From Lachnospiraceae bacterium (GTDB taxonomy: Bacteria > Bacillota > Clostridia > Lachnospirales > Lachnospiraceae): 32,086 nucleotides of DNA. The stretch is from positions 1 through 32,086 of the forward strand of contig CAADTT010000068.1 of the NCBI GenBank assembly GCA_900752065.1, given 5' to 3'. The notes beneath the pieces are model-generated. The model saw only the letters and a list, made by a program, of their open reading frames with translations. It was not told the DNA's origin and did not search any database. Of this stretch, positions 25,303-32,086 are shown one piece after another (position 1 is the stretch's first letter; the number at the start of each line of letters is the position of its first letter). A program made the translations under genes and the position numbers.

Positions 25303-25926
25303 ATGCGTAATATCCATGACTGTGTAAATGCGTTTCTTCCACTTTTGAATACAGAATACGAGATAATACTTGGACGAAAAGGCGTTGCTGTGACTTTGAG
25401 AATTGTTTTTGACAAAAAAGATTGCTACCACCTGATGGGGTTACAATATTTGGCGGACAGACCGGAATTGAGTAAAGATAGAGGAAAAGTATTTGACGCA
25501 ATAGTGGAGGGGACTTTAAAAATAGAGCAAATTGAATCTTCTGACTTTTATAAGAAAATAAAGGAAAGAGTGCATTTCCTTCCAGTGTTGGAATCTCTTT
25601 TGGACAGTAACGAGACCATTTTCAAATATAATAAAAAAGCGAATAGCTATTCTTTGATAGAGGCAGATTATTTGATGAAAAACAAAACGGAGAACCGCAA
25701 TTTGTTTTTGTTTCTTTCGAAAAATTCGAATGGAAATTTTTTTTGTAGATCATTTTTCCCCGAAGAAAAAATGGATTACACGAGGAATCAAGCGTCATGG
25801 ACCCTGTTGTTCAAAAAGAAGATAGATATGACTACAGGCAAAGAACAGATTTTATATGATAGGATAGCTTGCGGCCGCCGCCGTCATCCTGATGTTGAGG
25901 AAACGAAAATCCTGAACATGCAATGA
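25303..25926 (+). CDS. PBECR4-like protein (probable BECR-fold nuclease family)
   Basis: The sequence pattern of this 207-aa protein is one I associate with PBECR4 (phage-Barnase-EndoU-ColicinE5/D-RelE-like nuclease 4): YEIILGRKGVAVTLRI, FDKKDCYHLMGLQYL with His43, DSNETIFKYNKKAN, IEADYLM, LFLFLSK, FFCRSFFP and WTLLFKKKIDMTTGKEQILYDRI. BECR-fold proteins are mostly RNases used as toxins; activity here is untested. There is no signal peptide. AGGAGG lies 8 nt upstream. The gene is visibly AT-richer than its neighbours, suggesting transfer. It is preceded by a promoter, a structured leader RNA and a terminator. After YDRI, where I would expect homologues to stop, a GC-rich tail (ACGRRRHPDVEETKILNMQ) follows. 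The family call is from memory, without a search. Confidence 0.6.
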   Translation: MRNIHDCVNAFLPLLNTEYEIILGRKGVAVTLRIVFDKKDCYHLMGLQYLADRPELSKDRGKVFDAIVEGTLKIEQIESSDFYKKIKERVHFLPVLESLLDSNETIFKYNKKANSYSLIEADYLMKNKTENRNLFLFLSKNSNGNFFCRSFFPEEKMDYTRNQASWTLLFKKKIDMTTGKEQILYDRIACGRRRHPDVEETKILNMQ

Positions 25927-25950
25927 TTTAAGAAATAAAAGTTTCCCTAT

Positions 25951-25979
25951 TTGCAAAAAGGGGGAATATGGGGTATAAT
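25951..25979 (+). promoter_or_regulatory. SigA-type promoter for the split transketolase genes
   Basis: TTGCAA (25951-25956), a 17-bp spacer and a perfect TATAAT (25974-25979), about 58 bp upstream of the first transketolase start. Confidence 0.75.
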
Positions 25980-26036
25980 CAGCTTTGCAGGTAATACAGG
26001 AATGAATAAATGAAGTATTTTTAAAGGAGAATGACC

Positions 26037-26876
26037 ATGAATAAACTTGAGCTTCAGAAAATGGCCAACGAGATACGCAAAGACATCGTAAGGTCTATCC
26101 ATAGTGCGAAGGCCGGACATCCGGGCGGATCTTTGTCAGCCGCAGACGTGTTTACTTATTTGTATTTTGAAGAGATGAATGTGGATCCGGCAGAACCGAA
26201 GAATCCTAAGAGGGATCGTTTCGTACTTTCGAAAGGACATACGGCGCCCGGCCTTTATGCAGCTCTTGCACACAGAGGTTTTTTCCCGGTAGAGGAACTG
26301 ATAACCCTCCGTCATATAGGCTCTCACCTGCAGGGGCATCCGGACATGAAGGGAACTCCGGGCGTAGATATGTCCAGCGGTTCTCTGGGACAGGGAGTCT
26401 CCACGGCTGTCGGCATGGCGCTGGCTGCCAAGATGAATGGGGACAGCTACCGTGTCTATACCCTTCTGGGAGACGGTGAGATCCAGGAAGGCCAGGTCTG
26501 GGAGGCTGCGATGTTTGCAGGCGACAGAAAGCTGGACAATCTGGTAATGATCGTAGATAATAACGGACTTCAGATCGACGGGGATATCGCTGACGTATGT
26601 TCTCCGTATCCGATAGATAAAAAGTTTGAGGCATTTCAGTGCCATGCGATCAATGTCGAAGATGGAAACGACATGGATCAGTTAAAGGCTGCCTTTGATG
26701 AGGCGCGCAGCGTGAAGGGAAAGCCGTCCGTGATTATCTTAAAGACGGTGAAGGGAAAAGGCGTATCCTTTATGGAAAACCAGGCGTCCTGGCATGGAGT
26801 TGCGCCTAATGATGAGCAGTATGCGGCAGCGATGGAAGAATTAGAGAAGGCAGGTGAAGCATTATGTCAGATGTAA
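26037..26876 (+). CDS. Transketolase, N-terminal (thiamine diphosphate-binding) subunit
   Basis: This is half of a split transketolase, which moves two-carbon ketol units between sugar phosphates in the non-oxidative pentose phosphate pathway. The 279-aa product carries the pyrophosphate-binding domain: HSAKAGHPGGSLSAAD near the N-terminus, FVLSKGHTAPGLYAAL, GSLGQGVSTAVGMALA, and the thiamine diphosphate motif GDGEIQEGQVWEA ending DNN. The start at 26037 is chosen because AGGAG (26025-26029) lies 7 nt before it; the in-frame ATG at 26031 is only 1 nt from that site. Its 3' end overlaps the C-terminal subunit gene by 13 bp, so both are made together in matched amounts. A 1-deoxyxylulose-5-phosphate synthase-like role is unlikely given the short split form. 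Confidence 0.94.
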   Translation: MNKLELQKMANEIRKDIVRSIHSAKAGHPGGSLSAADVFTYLYFEEMNVDPAEPKNPKRDRFVLSKGHTAPGLYAALAHRGFFPVEELITLRHIGSHLQGHPDMKGTPGVDMSSGSLGQGVSTAVGMALAAKMNGDSYRVYTLLGDGEIQEGQVWEAAMFAGDRKLDNLVMIVDNNGLQIDGDIADVCSPYPIDKKFEAFQCHAINVEDGNDMDQLKAAFDEARSVKGKPSVIILKTVKGKGVSFMENQASWHGVAPNDEQYAAAMEELEKAGEALCQM

Positions 26877-27811
26877 AGAAATATGCGACAAGGGAAGGTT
26901 ACGGAAAAGCTCTGATCGAGCTTGGAAAGAATGATGAGAGAATCGTAGTCCTGGATGCGGATCTTGCGGCGGCGACAAAAACGGCAATGTTTAAAAAAGA
27001 ATTTCCGGAGCGTCATATTGACTGCGGGATCGCAGAGCAGAACATGATGGGAATCGCGGCAGGACTGGCTGCGGCGGGAAAGATCCCTTTTGCCAGCTCC
27101 TTTGCCATGTTTGCAGCAGGCCGTGCCTATGAGCAGATCCGGAATTCCATCGCCTATCCGGGGCTGAATGTCAAGATCGGGGCGACCCATGCAGGAATCT
27201 CTGTAGGAGAGGACGGTCCGACCCACCAGTGTAATGAGGATATCGCGCTGATGCGCTCCGTTCCGGGGATGATGATCATCAACCCGTCGGATGTGATCGA
27301 GGCAGAGGAAGCGACAAAAGCGGCAGCGGCTTATGATGGCCCGGTATATCTCCGCTTCGGACGTCTGGCTGTTCCGGTAATTAACGACAGACCAGATTAC
27401 AAATTTGAAATAGGAAAAGGAGCCGTTCTCCGGGAAGGAAAAGATGTGACCATCGCAGCGACAGGGCTTCCGGTGGCTTCCTGTCTGGAAGCAGCAGAGA
27501 TGCTGGCGGCTGACGGCATACAGGCGAAGGTCATCAATATCCATACGATCAAGCCGCTGGATGAGGAACTGATCGTGGAGGCGGCGAAGGAAACGGGAAG
27601 GGTCGTCACGGTGGAGGAACATTCCGTGATCGGCGGCCTTGGCAGCGCAGTATGCGACTGCCTGTCCGAGAAGGCGCCTACGAGAGTGCATAAGATCGGA
27701 ATCAACGATGTGTACGGAGAGTCCGGCCCGGCTGTGGGTCTCCTGCATAAGTATGGTCTGGATGGAGAAGGCGTTTACGCACAGATCAAGGCATTTCTGG
27801 CAGAAGAATAA
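26864..27811 (+). CDS. Transketolase, C-terminal (pyrimidine-binding) subunit
   Basis: This is the partner of the preceding subunit; together they form the active thiamine diphosphate enzyme. The 315-aa product has the pyrimidine-binding domain (VVLDADLAAATKTAMF, HIDCGIAEQNMMGIAAGLA with the catalytic Glu, PFASSFAMFAAGRAYEQIRN, THAGISVGEDGPTHQ) and a C-terminal domain (TIAATGLPVASCLEAAEML, VVTVEEHSVIGGLGSAVCD, FGESGP-like VYGESGPAVGLL). The start overlaps the previous gene by 13 bp in another frame and probably depends on translational coupling. It converges on yyaC with only 10 bp between stops and no clear terminator. Confidence 0.94.
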   Translation: MSDVKKYATREGYGKALIELGKNDERIVVLDADLAAATKTAMFKKEFPERHIDCGIAEQNMMGIAAGLAAAGKIPFASSFAMFAAGRAYEQIRNSIAYPGLNVKIGATHAGISVGEDGPTHQCNEDIALMRSVPGMMIINPSDVIEAEEATKAAAAYDGPVYLRFGRLAVPVINDRPDYKFEIGKGAVLREGKDVTIAATGLPVASCLEAAEMLAADGIQAKVINIHTIKPLDEELIVEAAKETGRVVTVEEHSVIGGLGSAVCDCLSEKAPTRVHKIGINDVYGESGPAVGLLHKYGLDGEGVYAQIKAFLAEE

Positions 27812-27821
27812 GAACTGCCGG

Positions 27822-28379
27822 TCAGGAAGGAAAGAGTGACAGGATGCCGGAGGAGATCTGTTGTGCCACCGGGATCACAGCCGAGAGGCGGGTGGTCTGC
27901 AGGGTCAGGTGGGAATAGCGCCCGGAGGGTCCGACGATCCCTGTGATAAAAATATCCCCAATGCTTTCCAGATTTTTATGCACACCGGCTCCGGGAGTCA
28001 GGCTCCCTTTTCCCAGAGTAATATATCCCTGATGCTCCGGGACGCCCAGGGAGGCGTCGATGGCGATCAGGACATCATTTTTATGGTGAGCCCGGACAGC
28101 GCCGAGGACGGTGCTGAGGTTCAGTGCGTGGACGGGCATATCGAGCGTTCCGTAGACAGGAATCCTGCCGCGGAACGCTCTTTTTAGTTCCGATCCGATG
28201 ATCGGGCCGAGGCTGTCTCCGGTCACCCGGTCGCTGCCGATGCAGATAAAGACGGGGGAACCGGTGGAGGCACGGGAGCAGCGGCGCAGCAGGGCGGCGA
28301 GACGTCTGCCCACCTGAAAGCTGGCGTCCTTTTTTTTCGAGTCTATATAATAGATCTTTTCATCAAAGCAAAACATCAT
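27822..28379 (-). CDS. yyaC: YyaC-family spore protein (DUF1256, GPR-like fold)
   Basis: This is a sporulation protein of the YyaC/DUF1256 family, structurally related to the germination protease GPR; its exact substrate is not established. The 185-aa product contains the family signature FICIGSDRVTGDSLGPIIGSE (residues 44-64, with Asp50 and Asp55), VYGTLDMPVHALNL, LIAIDASLG with Asp108, and GSLTPGAGVHKNL, LTPGAGV being typical. Two adjacent ATGs (28379 and 28376) are possible: AAAGGA lies 4 nt from the first and 7 nt from the second. Together with spoVT it supports a spore-forming host. Upstream is a small hairpin TCCCG-GTT-CGGGA (28410-28422); no convincing SigF or SigG promoter was found. 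Confidence 0.9.
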   Translation of the reverse strand: MMFCFDEKIYYIDSKKKDASFQVGRRLAALLRRCSRASTGSPVFICIGSDRVTGDSLGPIIGSELKRAFRGRIPVYGTLDMPVHALNLSTVLGAVRAHHKNDVLIAIDASLGVPEHQGYITLGKGSLTPGAGVHKNLESIGDIFITGIVGPSGRYSHLTLQTTRLSAVIPVAQQISSGILSLFPS

Positions 28380-28517
28380 CTTGTCCTTTCAGAAGTTTTT
28401 TAAAGTCTATCCCGGTTCGGGAAAAAGTATTCATCGAAAGCTTAAAAAAAGTGTCGGAAATTTATTTAAAATTCTGGAAATTTTCTTCACGGATTGCTAA
28501 ATTCCGCAGGGCGGACA

Positions 28518-28526
28518 TGCTATCAT
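28518..28526 (+). promoter_or_regulatory. Possible extended -10 promoter for the LysM protein gene
   Basis: TGC-TATCAT (28518-28526) fits an extended -10 box. The only -35-like hexamer, TTGCTA, is 21 bp upstream, which is too far for normal spacing. Confidence 0.35.
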
Positions 28527-28590
28527 GAGACAGCACTGAAAGCAGGGAAGGCGGTGCGGACTGTCATATAGTAAAGGAGAGTACAGGAAA

Positions 28591-29837
28591 ATGATCGAGA
28601 TGGTCTATAAGGGAAAAGACGGAAACGGGAAAGAGGAGAAAAAGCTGCCGAAAAACGTGCGCCAGATCGGGGAAGCGGGAAAAGGTAAGAAAATTTATCT
28701 GGAGGATTACGCGGTTACGTATATCCATCAGACGGAGGCGGCGGTCCTGCTGGGTGAGACCTGGGAGAAGGACGGCAGTAAGTACATTTTTATCCACGGC
28801 GCGGTACAGGTGGACGACCCTTCCTTTGAGGGAGATGTCTGGGGAAAGGTCTACCGGGGGTACGGGAATATTTTGCGGACAGTGAGATTCTGGGATGGGC
28901 GATGCAGGTTCAGGAGCTTCCGGAGGCTTCTGACCCGGAGATCAACCGGATCTTCAAATCCCATTTTGACAGGGAAGATACGGTGCTGCTGCTCTACGAG
29001 GAGGCGGAAAAAGAGGATACGGTATTTGCGGAGGAAAACGGCGCTCTGAAAAAGCTCAGCGGATATTTTGTGTACTACGACAAAAATAAGTCGATGCAGG
29101 ACTATATGGTTCACAAAAATGAAGGAAAATCCGTGGAAAAGGAAGAGGATGTGAGCGATCAGGCGATCAAAAGCTTCCGGAAGAGGGCGGAGGAAAAGAA
29201 GGACAGGCCCCAAAAGGAGAAGGAGACGGCGAAACAGCCGAAAAATACCCGTTTCCTCTATGCGGCAAGCACGTTTCTGGTACTGACGATCATGGTGATC
29301 GCCGTCACGATGATCAGTAACTATGATAAGATGAAGAACATGGAGCAGGCGCTCGCTAATATGGCAAAGCAGACAGAGGCCGCGGCGGTAAATGCCCCTG
29401 TGCAGGAAGAAAGCCGGGAGACAGAAAGCGAGACGGAAAAGGAGACGGCGGGCGGCATGGAGAGCACCATGAACATCCCGGAGGAGGGGATGCAGCCTGA
29501 CGGGAATTTAAGTGCGCTTAGCGAGGCGAAACAGGAAGGGGAGACGGCGGCAGATCCCGGCGCAGCAGCTCAGGCAGCAGCTACCGGGGTGGATGCACAG
29601 CAGGCGGAGGCTCTTCCGGCTCCGGATGTAAGCGGACAGGATGAAGGGACAAAGGAGGCAGCCTCTGGGGGAGTAAGGCCCCAGCAGGCTTTCTATACGG
29701 TGAAGGACGGAGATACCCTGATGGATATCTGCAGGATGTACTATGGGACGGATGAAAAACTGGAGGCGCTTTGTTCCTTTAATGGAATTACCGACCCGAA
29801 CAGCATCGTTCCGGGACAAAAGATTAAGCTGCCGTAA
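28591..29837 (+). pseudogene. Frameshifted gene: MPN-like domain, one membrane helix, LysM
   Basis: Two overlapping frames together encode one protein. From 28591 the first frame reads MIEMVYKGKDGNGKEEKKLPKN, then AAVLLGETWEKDGSKYIFIHGAVQVDD, up to GKVYR near 28855. After the run GGGGG at 28856-28860 it becomes Arg-rich nonsense to 29049. From the same point the other frame gives VREYFADSEILGWAMQ and runs to 29837 with a sensible protein. One missing base in the G run explains this. The join restores an N-terminal alpha/beta domain resembling the MPN (JAMM) fold without its metal-binding His residues, then a charged linker, a transmembrane helix (FLVLTIMVIAVTMI), an acidic Ala/Glu-rich stretch and a LysM domain. 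It may be a true mutation, a phase-variable tract or a sequencing error. AAAGGAG lies 11 nt before the start. Confidence 0.75.
28902..29837 (+). CDS. Downstream open frame of the broken gene: membrane-anchored LysM protein
   Basis: This is the part of the frameshifted gene that stays open, 311 aa from an internal ATG without a clear ribosome binding site. Residues about 1-80 are the end of the MPN-like domain (EINRIFKSHFDREDTVLLLYEE, SGYFVYYDKNKSMQDYMVHK). A Lys/Glu-rich region follows, then one transmembrane helix at about 123-145. The following ~110 residues are low-complexity Glu/Ala/Gln. The last ~50 residues are a LysM peptidoglycan-binding domain (FYTVKDGDTLMDICRMYYG to IVPGQKIKLP). With the N-terminus inside, LysM would face the wall. 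Whether this piece is translated alone is doubtful. Confidence 0.6.
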   Translation: MQVQELPEASDPEINRIFKSHFDREDTVLLLYEEAEKEDTVFAEENGALKKLSGYFVYYDKNKSMQDYMVHKNEGKSVEKEEDVSDQAIKSFRKRAEEKKDRPQKEKETAKQPKNTRFLYAASTFLVLTIMVIAVTMISNYDKMKNMEQALANMAKQTEAAAVNAPVQEESRETESETEKETAGGMESTMNIPEEGMQPDGNLSALSEAKQEGETAADPGAAAQAAATGVDAQQAEALPAPDVSGQDEGTKEAASGGVRPQQAFYTVKDGDTLMDICRMYYGTDEKLEALCSFNGITDPNSIVPGQKIKLP

Positions 29838-29846
29838 TATCTTCTT

Positions 29847-29875
29847 TTGACGAAGCAGGATGACTGTGTTATGAT
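29847..29875 (+). promoter_or_regulatory. SigA-type promoter for the DUF5711/CvpA operon
   Basis: TTGACG (29847-29852), a 17-bp spacer and TATGAT (29870-29875). It begins 9 bp after the stop of the LysM gene and lies about 56 bp before the next start codon. Confidence 0.8.
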
Positions 29876-29930
29876 AGTACCGCAAACATGATAATGGTGA
29901 GCGGGAACATCCTGCGGAAAGATACAAGAT

Positions 29931-31187
29931 ATGTCATTTTTAAAACACAAACTTGAAAAATACAGGGAAGCAAAGAAGAAAATTGAGGAAGAGGATCAGA
30001 TGGACCTGCTGATGGCGGAAGAAGAGGAGCCTGAGCAGGAGCAGGGAAGGTTCCGGGCGATGCTGGGATTTCATGGCAGAACCATACGGAGACACAGGCT
30101 GCTGTTTGTCGGCATCCTCTGTCTGCTGCTGCTCGGCGTCTTTCTCTTCCTCTATCTGCATGTAGGAACCTCCTACTCGGTTCTCAGTGAGGAGAAGCGT
30201 TCGGATATCAATGGAACGGTCTATACAGAATTCGGCAATAGTCTTTTAAAATACAGCTCTGACGGCGTAACCTGCATGACCGGAAGCGGCAGCGTGCTCT
30301 GGAACAGCACCTTCAGCATGCAGAGCCCCATGATCGATATCTGCGGGAAGACTGCGGCAGTAGCGGATAAGAAGGGATCTCAGATCTATGTGTTTAACGA
30401 GAGCGGGCAGATGGGACAGTTTCAGACCTCGCTGCCCATTGAAAAGGTGCGGGTAGCGAAGCAGGGCGTCGTGGCTGCGGTCCTCAATGACGGAGATGTG
30501 ACCTGGATCAATTTTTATGACACTCAGGGAAAAGAGATTGCAAAAAACAGAACCTCCCTCGGAGATTCCGGCTATCCTCTGGATATCGCACTTTCACCGG
30601 ACGGAATGAAGATCATGGTGTCCTATCTGTGTGTGACCCAGGGGATCATGAACACCAAAGTCTGCTTCTATAACTTTGATTCGGTAGGACAGGCGGAGAT
30701 CAACAATATGGTGGCGTCCCAGACTTATGAAAATACGGTCGCACCGGAGGTGCTGTATTTTAATGAGGAGACTGCCGTGGCTTTTCTGAGCAATGGTTTC
30801 AGCCTGTTTAAAGGGAAACAGATACCGGAGGAAAAAAAGAAGATAGAATTTGAGGAAGAGATCCTGAGCGTCTTTCATAATGAAAAATATTTCGGCTTTA
30901 TTTTCAAAAGCGAGAAAGAAGGCCATAAATACCGGATGCAGCTCTACAATACGTCTGGAAAGCAGGTCATGAAGACGTATTTTGATCTGGACTACAAGCA
31001 GGTGAAGCTGGAGGGCGGCAATATTCTCCTGTTTAACGAGCAGGCATTTGAGATTTACAACACGGGGGGACGGAAGAAGTTTTCGGGTTCTTTTGATAAG
31101 GCGGTCCGGGATATCATAAAGGTAAAAGGGTTCCGGAAATATCTGGTGCTTTCCCCGAACCATATTACCAGCATAAGATTGAAATAA
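29931..31187 (+). CDS. DUF5711-type membrane protein with extracellular beta-propeller-like domain
   Basis: This 418-aa protein has a charged cytoplasmic N-terminus (1-55, Glu-rich), one transmembrane helix at about 57-77 (LLFVGILCLLLLGVFLFLYL) and a large outside domain. That domain contains repeated strand patterns typical of a propeller: GNSLLKYSSDGVTCM, DKKGSQIYVFNESGQ, GDVTWINFYDTQGKEI, LDIALSPDGMKIMVSY, YRMQLYNTSGKQVMKTY and NEQAFEIYNTGGRKKFS. This matches my recollection of the DUF5711 family in Lachnospiraceae; function unknown. The ribosome binding site is weak (GGAAAGA). The CvpA-family gene starts 9 bp after the stop, so both are in one operon from the promoter at 29847. Confidence 0.75.
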   Translation: MSFLKHKLEKYREAKKKIEEEDQMDLLMAEEEEPEQEQGRFRAMLGFHGRTIRRHRLLFVGILCLLLLGVFLFLYLHVGTSYSVLSEEKRSDINGTVYTEFGNSLLKYSSDGVTCMTGSGSVLWNSTFSMQSPMIDICGKTAAVADKKGSQIYVFNESGQMGQFQTSLPIEKVRVAKQGVVAAVLNDGDVTWINFYDTQGKEIAKNRTSLGDSGYPLDIALSPDGMKIMVSYLCVTQGIMNTKVCFYNFDSVGQAEINNMVASQTYENTVAPEVLYFNEETAVAFLSNGFSLFKGKQIPEEKKKIEFEEEILSVFHNEKYFGFIFKSEKEGHKYRMQLYNTSGKQVMKTYFDLDYKQVKLEGGNILLFNEQAFEIYNTGGRKKFSGSFDKAVRDIIKVKGFRKYLVLSPNHITSIRLK

Positions 31188-31196
31188 GGTGACAGA

Positions 31197-31895
31197 ATGA
31201 ATGTATTTACCATACTTGTACTGCTGATCCTGGCGGCCTTTGCCTTAAATGGCTGGAGGAGGGGCTTTGTCCGGGCATTTACCCATATGTTTTTCTTCCT
31301 GGCGTCGGCGGCGCTCGTCTATCTTGCCACGCCGTATATCAGCGGCTTTTTGAAGGAATATACGCCGGTCTATGAGATGGTGGAAGAAAGCTGCCGGGAG
31401 GCGCTTACGGAGAGCGCAGGAGGGCAGGAGGAGTCAAGGCTGGAGCAGAAGAAGTTTATTGAAGGAATGGGGCTTCCCAAAATCCTGGAGCAGCAGCTTA
31501 TAAACGGGAATAACAAAGACAGCTATCAGGAAATGGTTATCTCCGGATTTTCCGACTATCTATCAGGATATATGGCGGGTCTGATCCTGAACATCGCCAC
31601 CTTTGTCATCACTCTGGCGCTGGTACACCTGATCCTGCGGATGACGGTATTGACGCTGGATAATCTTTCGAAGCTGCCGGTACTGCACAGCATCAATCAG
31701 ACGCTGGGCATGGTGCTGGGCATCGGGCAGGGGCTTCTGGTGGTGTGGCTGGCATTTCTGGTCATCACGGTACTTGGAAATACGGAGGCGGGGCAGAGGA
31801 TGATGGGGATGATCCATGAAAGCCCGGTACTGGAGGCTTTATATAATATGAATATTTTTCTGGAGTATTTTCTGGAGATGGTAGCGGGGAAGTGA
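31197..31895 (+). CDS. CvpA-family membrane protein
   Basis: This 232-aa inner-membrane protein has about four hydrophobic helices. The N-terminal segment FTILVLLILAAFALNGWRRGFVRAF is the typical CvpA start, with the Gly-Trp-Arg-Arg-Gly turn between helices 1 and 2. A soluble insert at about 55-115 is followed by LILNIATFVITLALVHLIL and GMVLGIGQGLLVVWLAFLVITVLG. CvpA was named for colicin V production; its role in Firmicutes is unsettled, with envelope-stress and cell-division links proposed. AAGGTGAC upstream is a fair ribosome binding site. It is second in the operon with the DUF5711-type gene and is followed by a strong terminator. Confidence 0.85.
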   Translation: MNVFTILVLLILAAFALNGWRRGFVRAFTHMFFFLASAALVYLATPYISGFLKEYTPVYEMVEESCREALTESAGGQEESRLEQKKFIEGMGLPKILEQQLINGNNKDSYQEMVISGFSDYLSGYMAGLILNIATFVITLALVHLILRMTVLTLDNLSKLPVLHSINQTLGMVLGIGQGLLVVWLAFLVITVLGNTEAGQRMMGMIHESPVLEALYNMNIFLEYFLEMVAGK

Positions 31896-31918
31896 GGAAA
31901 AATAAGTGAAAATAAAGG

Positions 31919-31960
31919 AAGCAAGGCGTCGGTCGTTTGATCGGCGCCTTGCTTTTCTTA
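31919..31960 (+). terminator. Intrinsic terminator of the DUF5711/CvpA operon
   Basis: Arms AAGCAAGGCG (31919-31928) and CGCCTTGCTT (31945-31954) are perfect over 10 bp, followed by TTCTTACTTT and further T-rich sequence. It starts 23 bp after the CvpA stop. Confidence 0.92.
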
Positions 31961-32086
31961 CTTTATTTTATTTTTTTTGTTTCAAATAGCAGTTTTGAAA
32001 GGTAAAAAAAATTCGCACAAAATGTGCTGATTTCATGTGGATTCCTAAAAGATGGTGTAAAATATAAGAAAAACTTTTTCGCAGAG
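31961..32086. other. AT-rich window end, no gene seen
   Basis: Sequence past the terminator has no coding frame. It contains a small hairpin GCACA-AAA-TGTGC (32015-32027) and a TAAAAT that could be a -10 box for a gene beyond the window. Confidence 0.4.

Noticed and set aside
28380..28450. SigF/SigG promoter for yyaC
   Set aside because: A GAATA...GGGATAGACT match on the minus strand deviates from consensus at key -10 positions, so it is not reported as a feature.

Overview
The window looks like chromosome of a spore-forming Firmicute of the Lachnospiraceae type. The grounds are spoVT and yyaC (sporulation genes), a transketolase split into two adjacent genes, a DUF5711-type membrane protein next to a CvpA-family protein, very large Ig-rich secreted proteins, and strong AGGAGG/AAAGGAG ribosome binding sites. 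No rRNA, tRNA, CRISPR array, transposase or integrase was seen. The genus cannot be named from this sequence.

Layout. (1) 91-1335: lipoprotein with three C-terminal aromatic repeats. (2) 1378-3434, minus strand: AgrC-like GHKL histidine kinase and LytTR response regulator, translationally coupled. (3) 3435-3776: divergent control region, with a near-consensus promoter for each direction; the rightward one leads straight into a terminator-like hairpin. (4) 3777-20945: a small receiver-like protein lacking the phospho-acceptor Asp, then two giant exported proteins (2473 and 3091 aa). The second carries three 984-bp repeats and a C-terminal leucine-rich-repeat tail. (5) 21041-22139: spoVT, overlapping tail to tail with a VanY-like peptidase. 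(6) 22192-24872, minus strand: pncB coupled to a cation diffusion facilitator. (7) 25083-25926: an AT-rich island with a promoter, a ~160-nt structured non-coding leader, an intrinsic terminator, and a 207-aa protein resembling the PBECR4 nuclease family. (8) 26037-27811: split transketolase under its own promoter. (9) 27822-28379, minus: yyaC. (10) 28591-29837: membrane protein with a MPN/JAMM-like N-terminus and a LysM C-terminus, broken by an apparent 1-nt frameshift in a G run. (11) 29931-31895: DUF5711-type protein and CvpA-family protein, ended by a strong terminator.

How the genes may work together. The kinase/regulator pair and the degenerate receiver flank the control region of the giant-protein operon, so a cell-surface programme under peptide- or surface-responsive control is a reasonable inference. 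The AT-rich cassette at 25083-25926 has the gene order of RNA-antitoxin/nuclease modules and is the strongest candidate for an undescribed system. The rest is core metabolism, sporulation and envelope functions. All product calls rest on reading motifs by eye; no database search was run.
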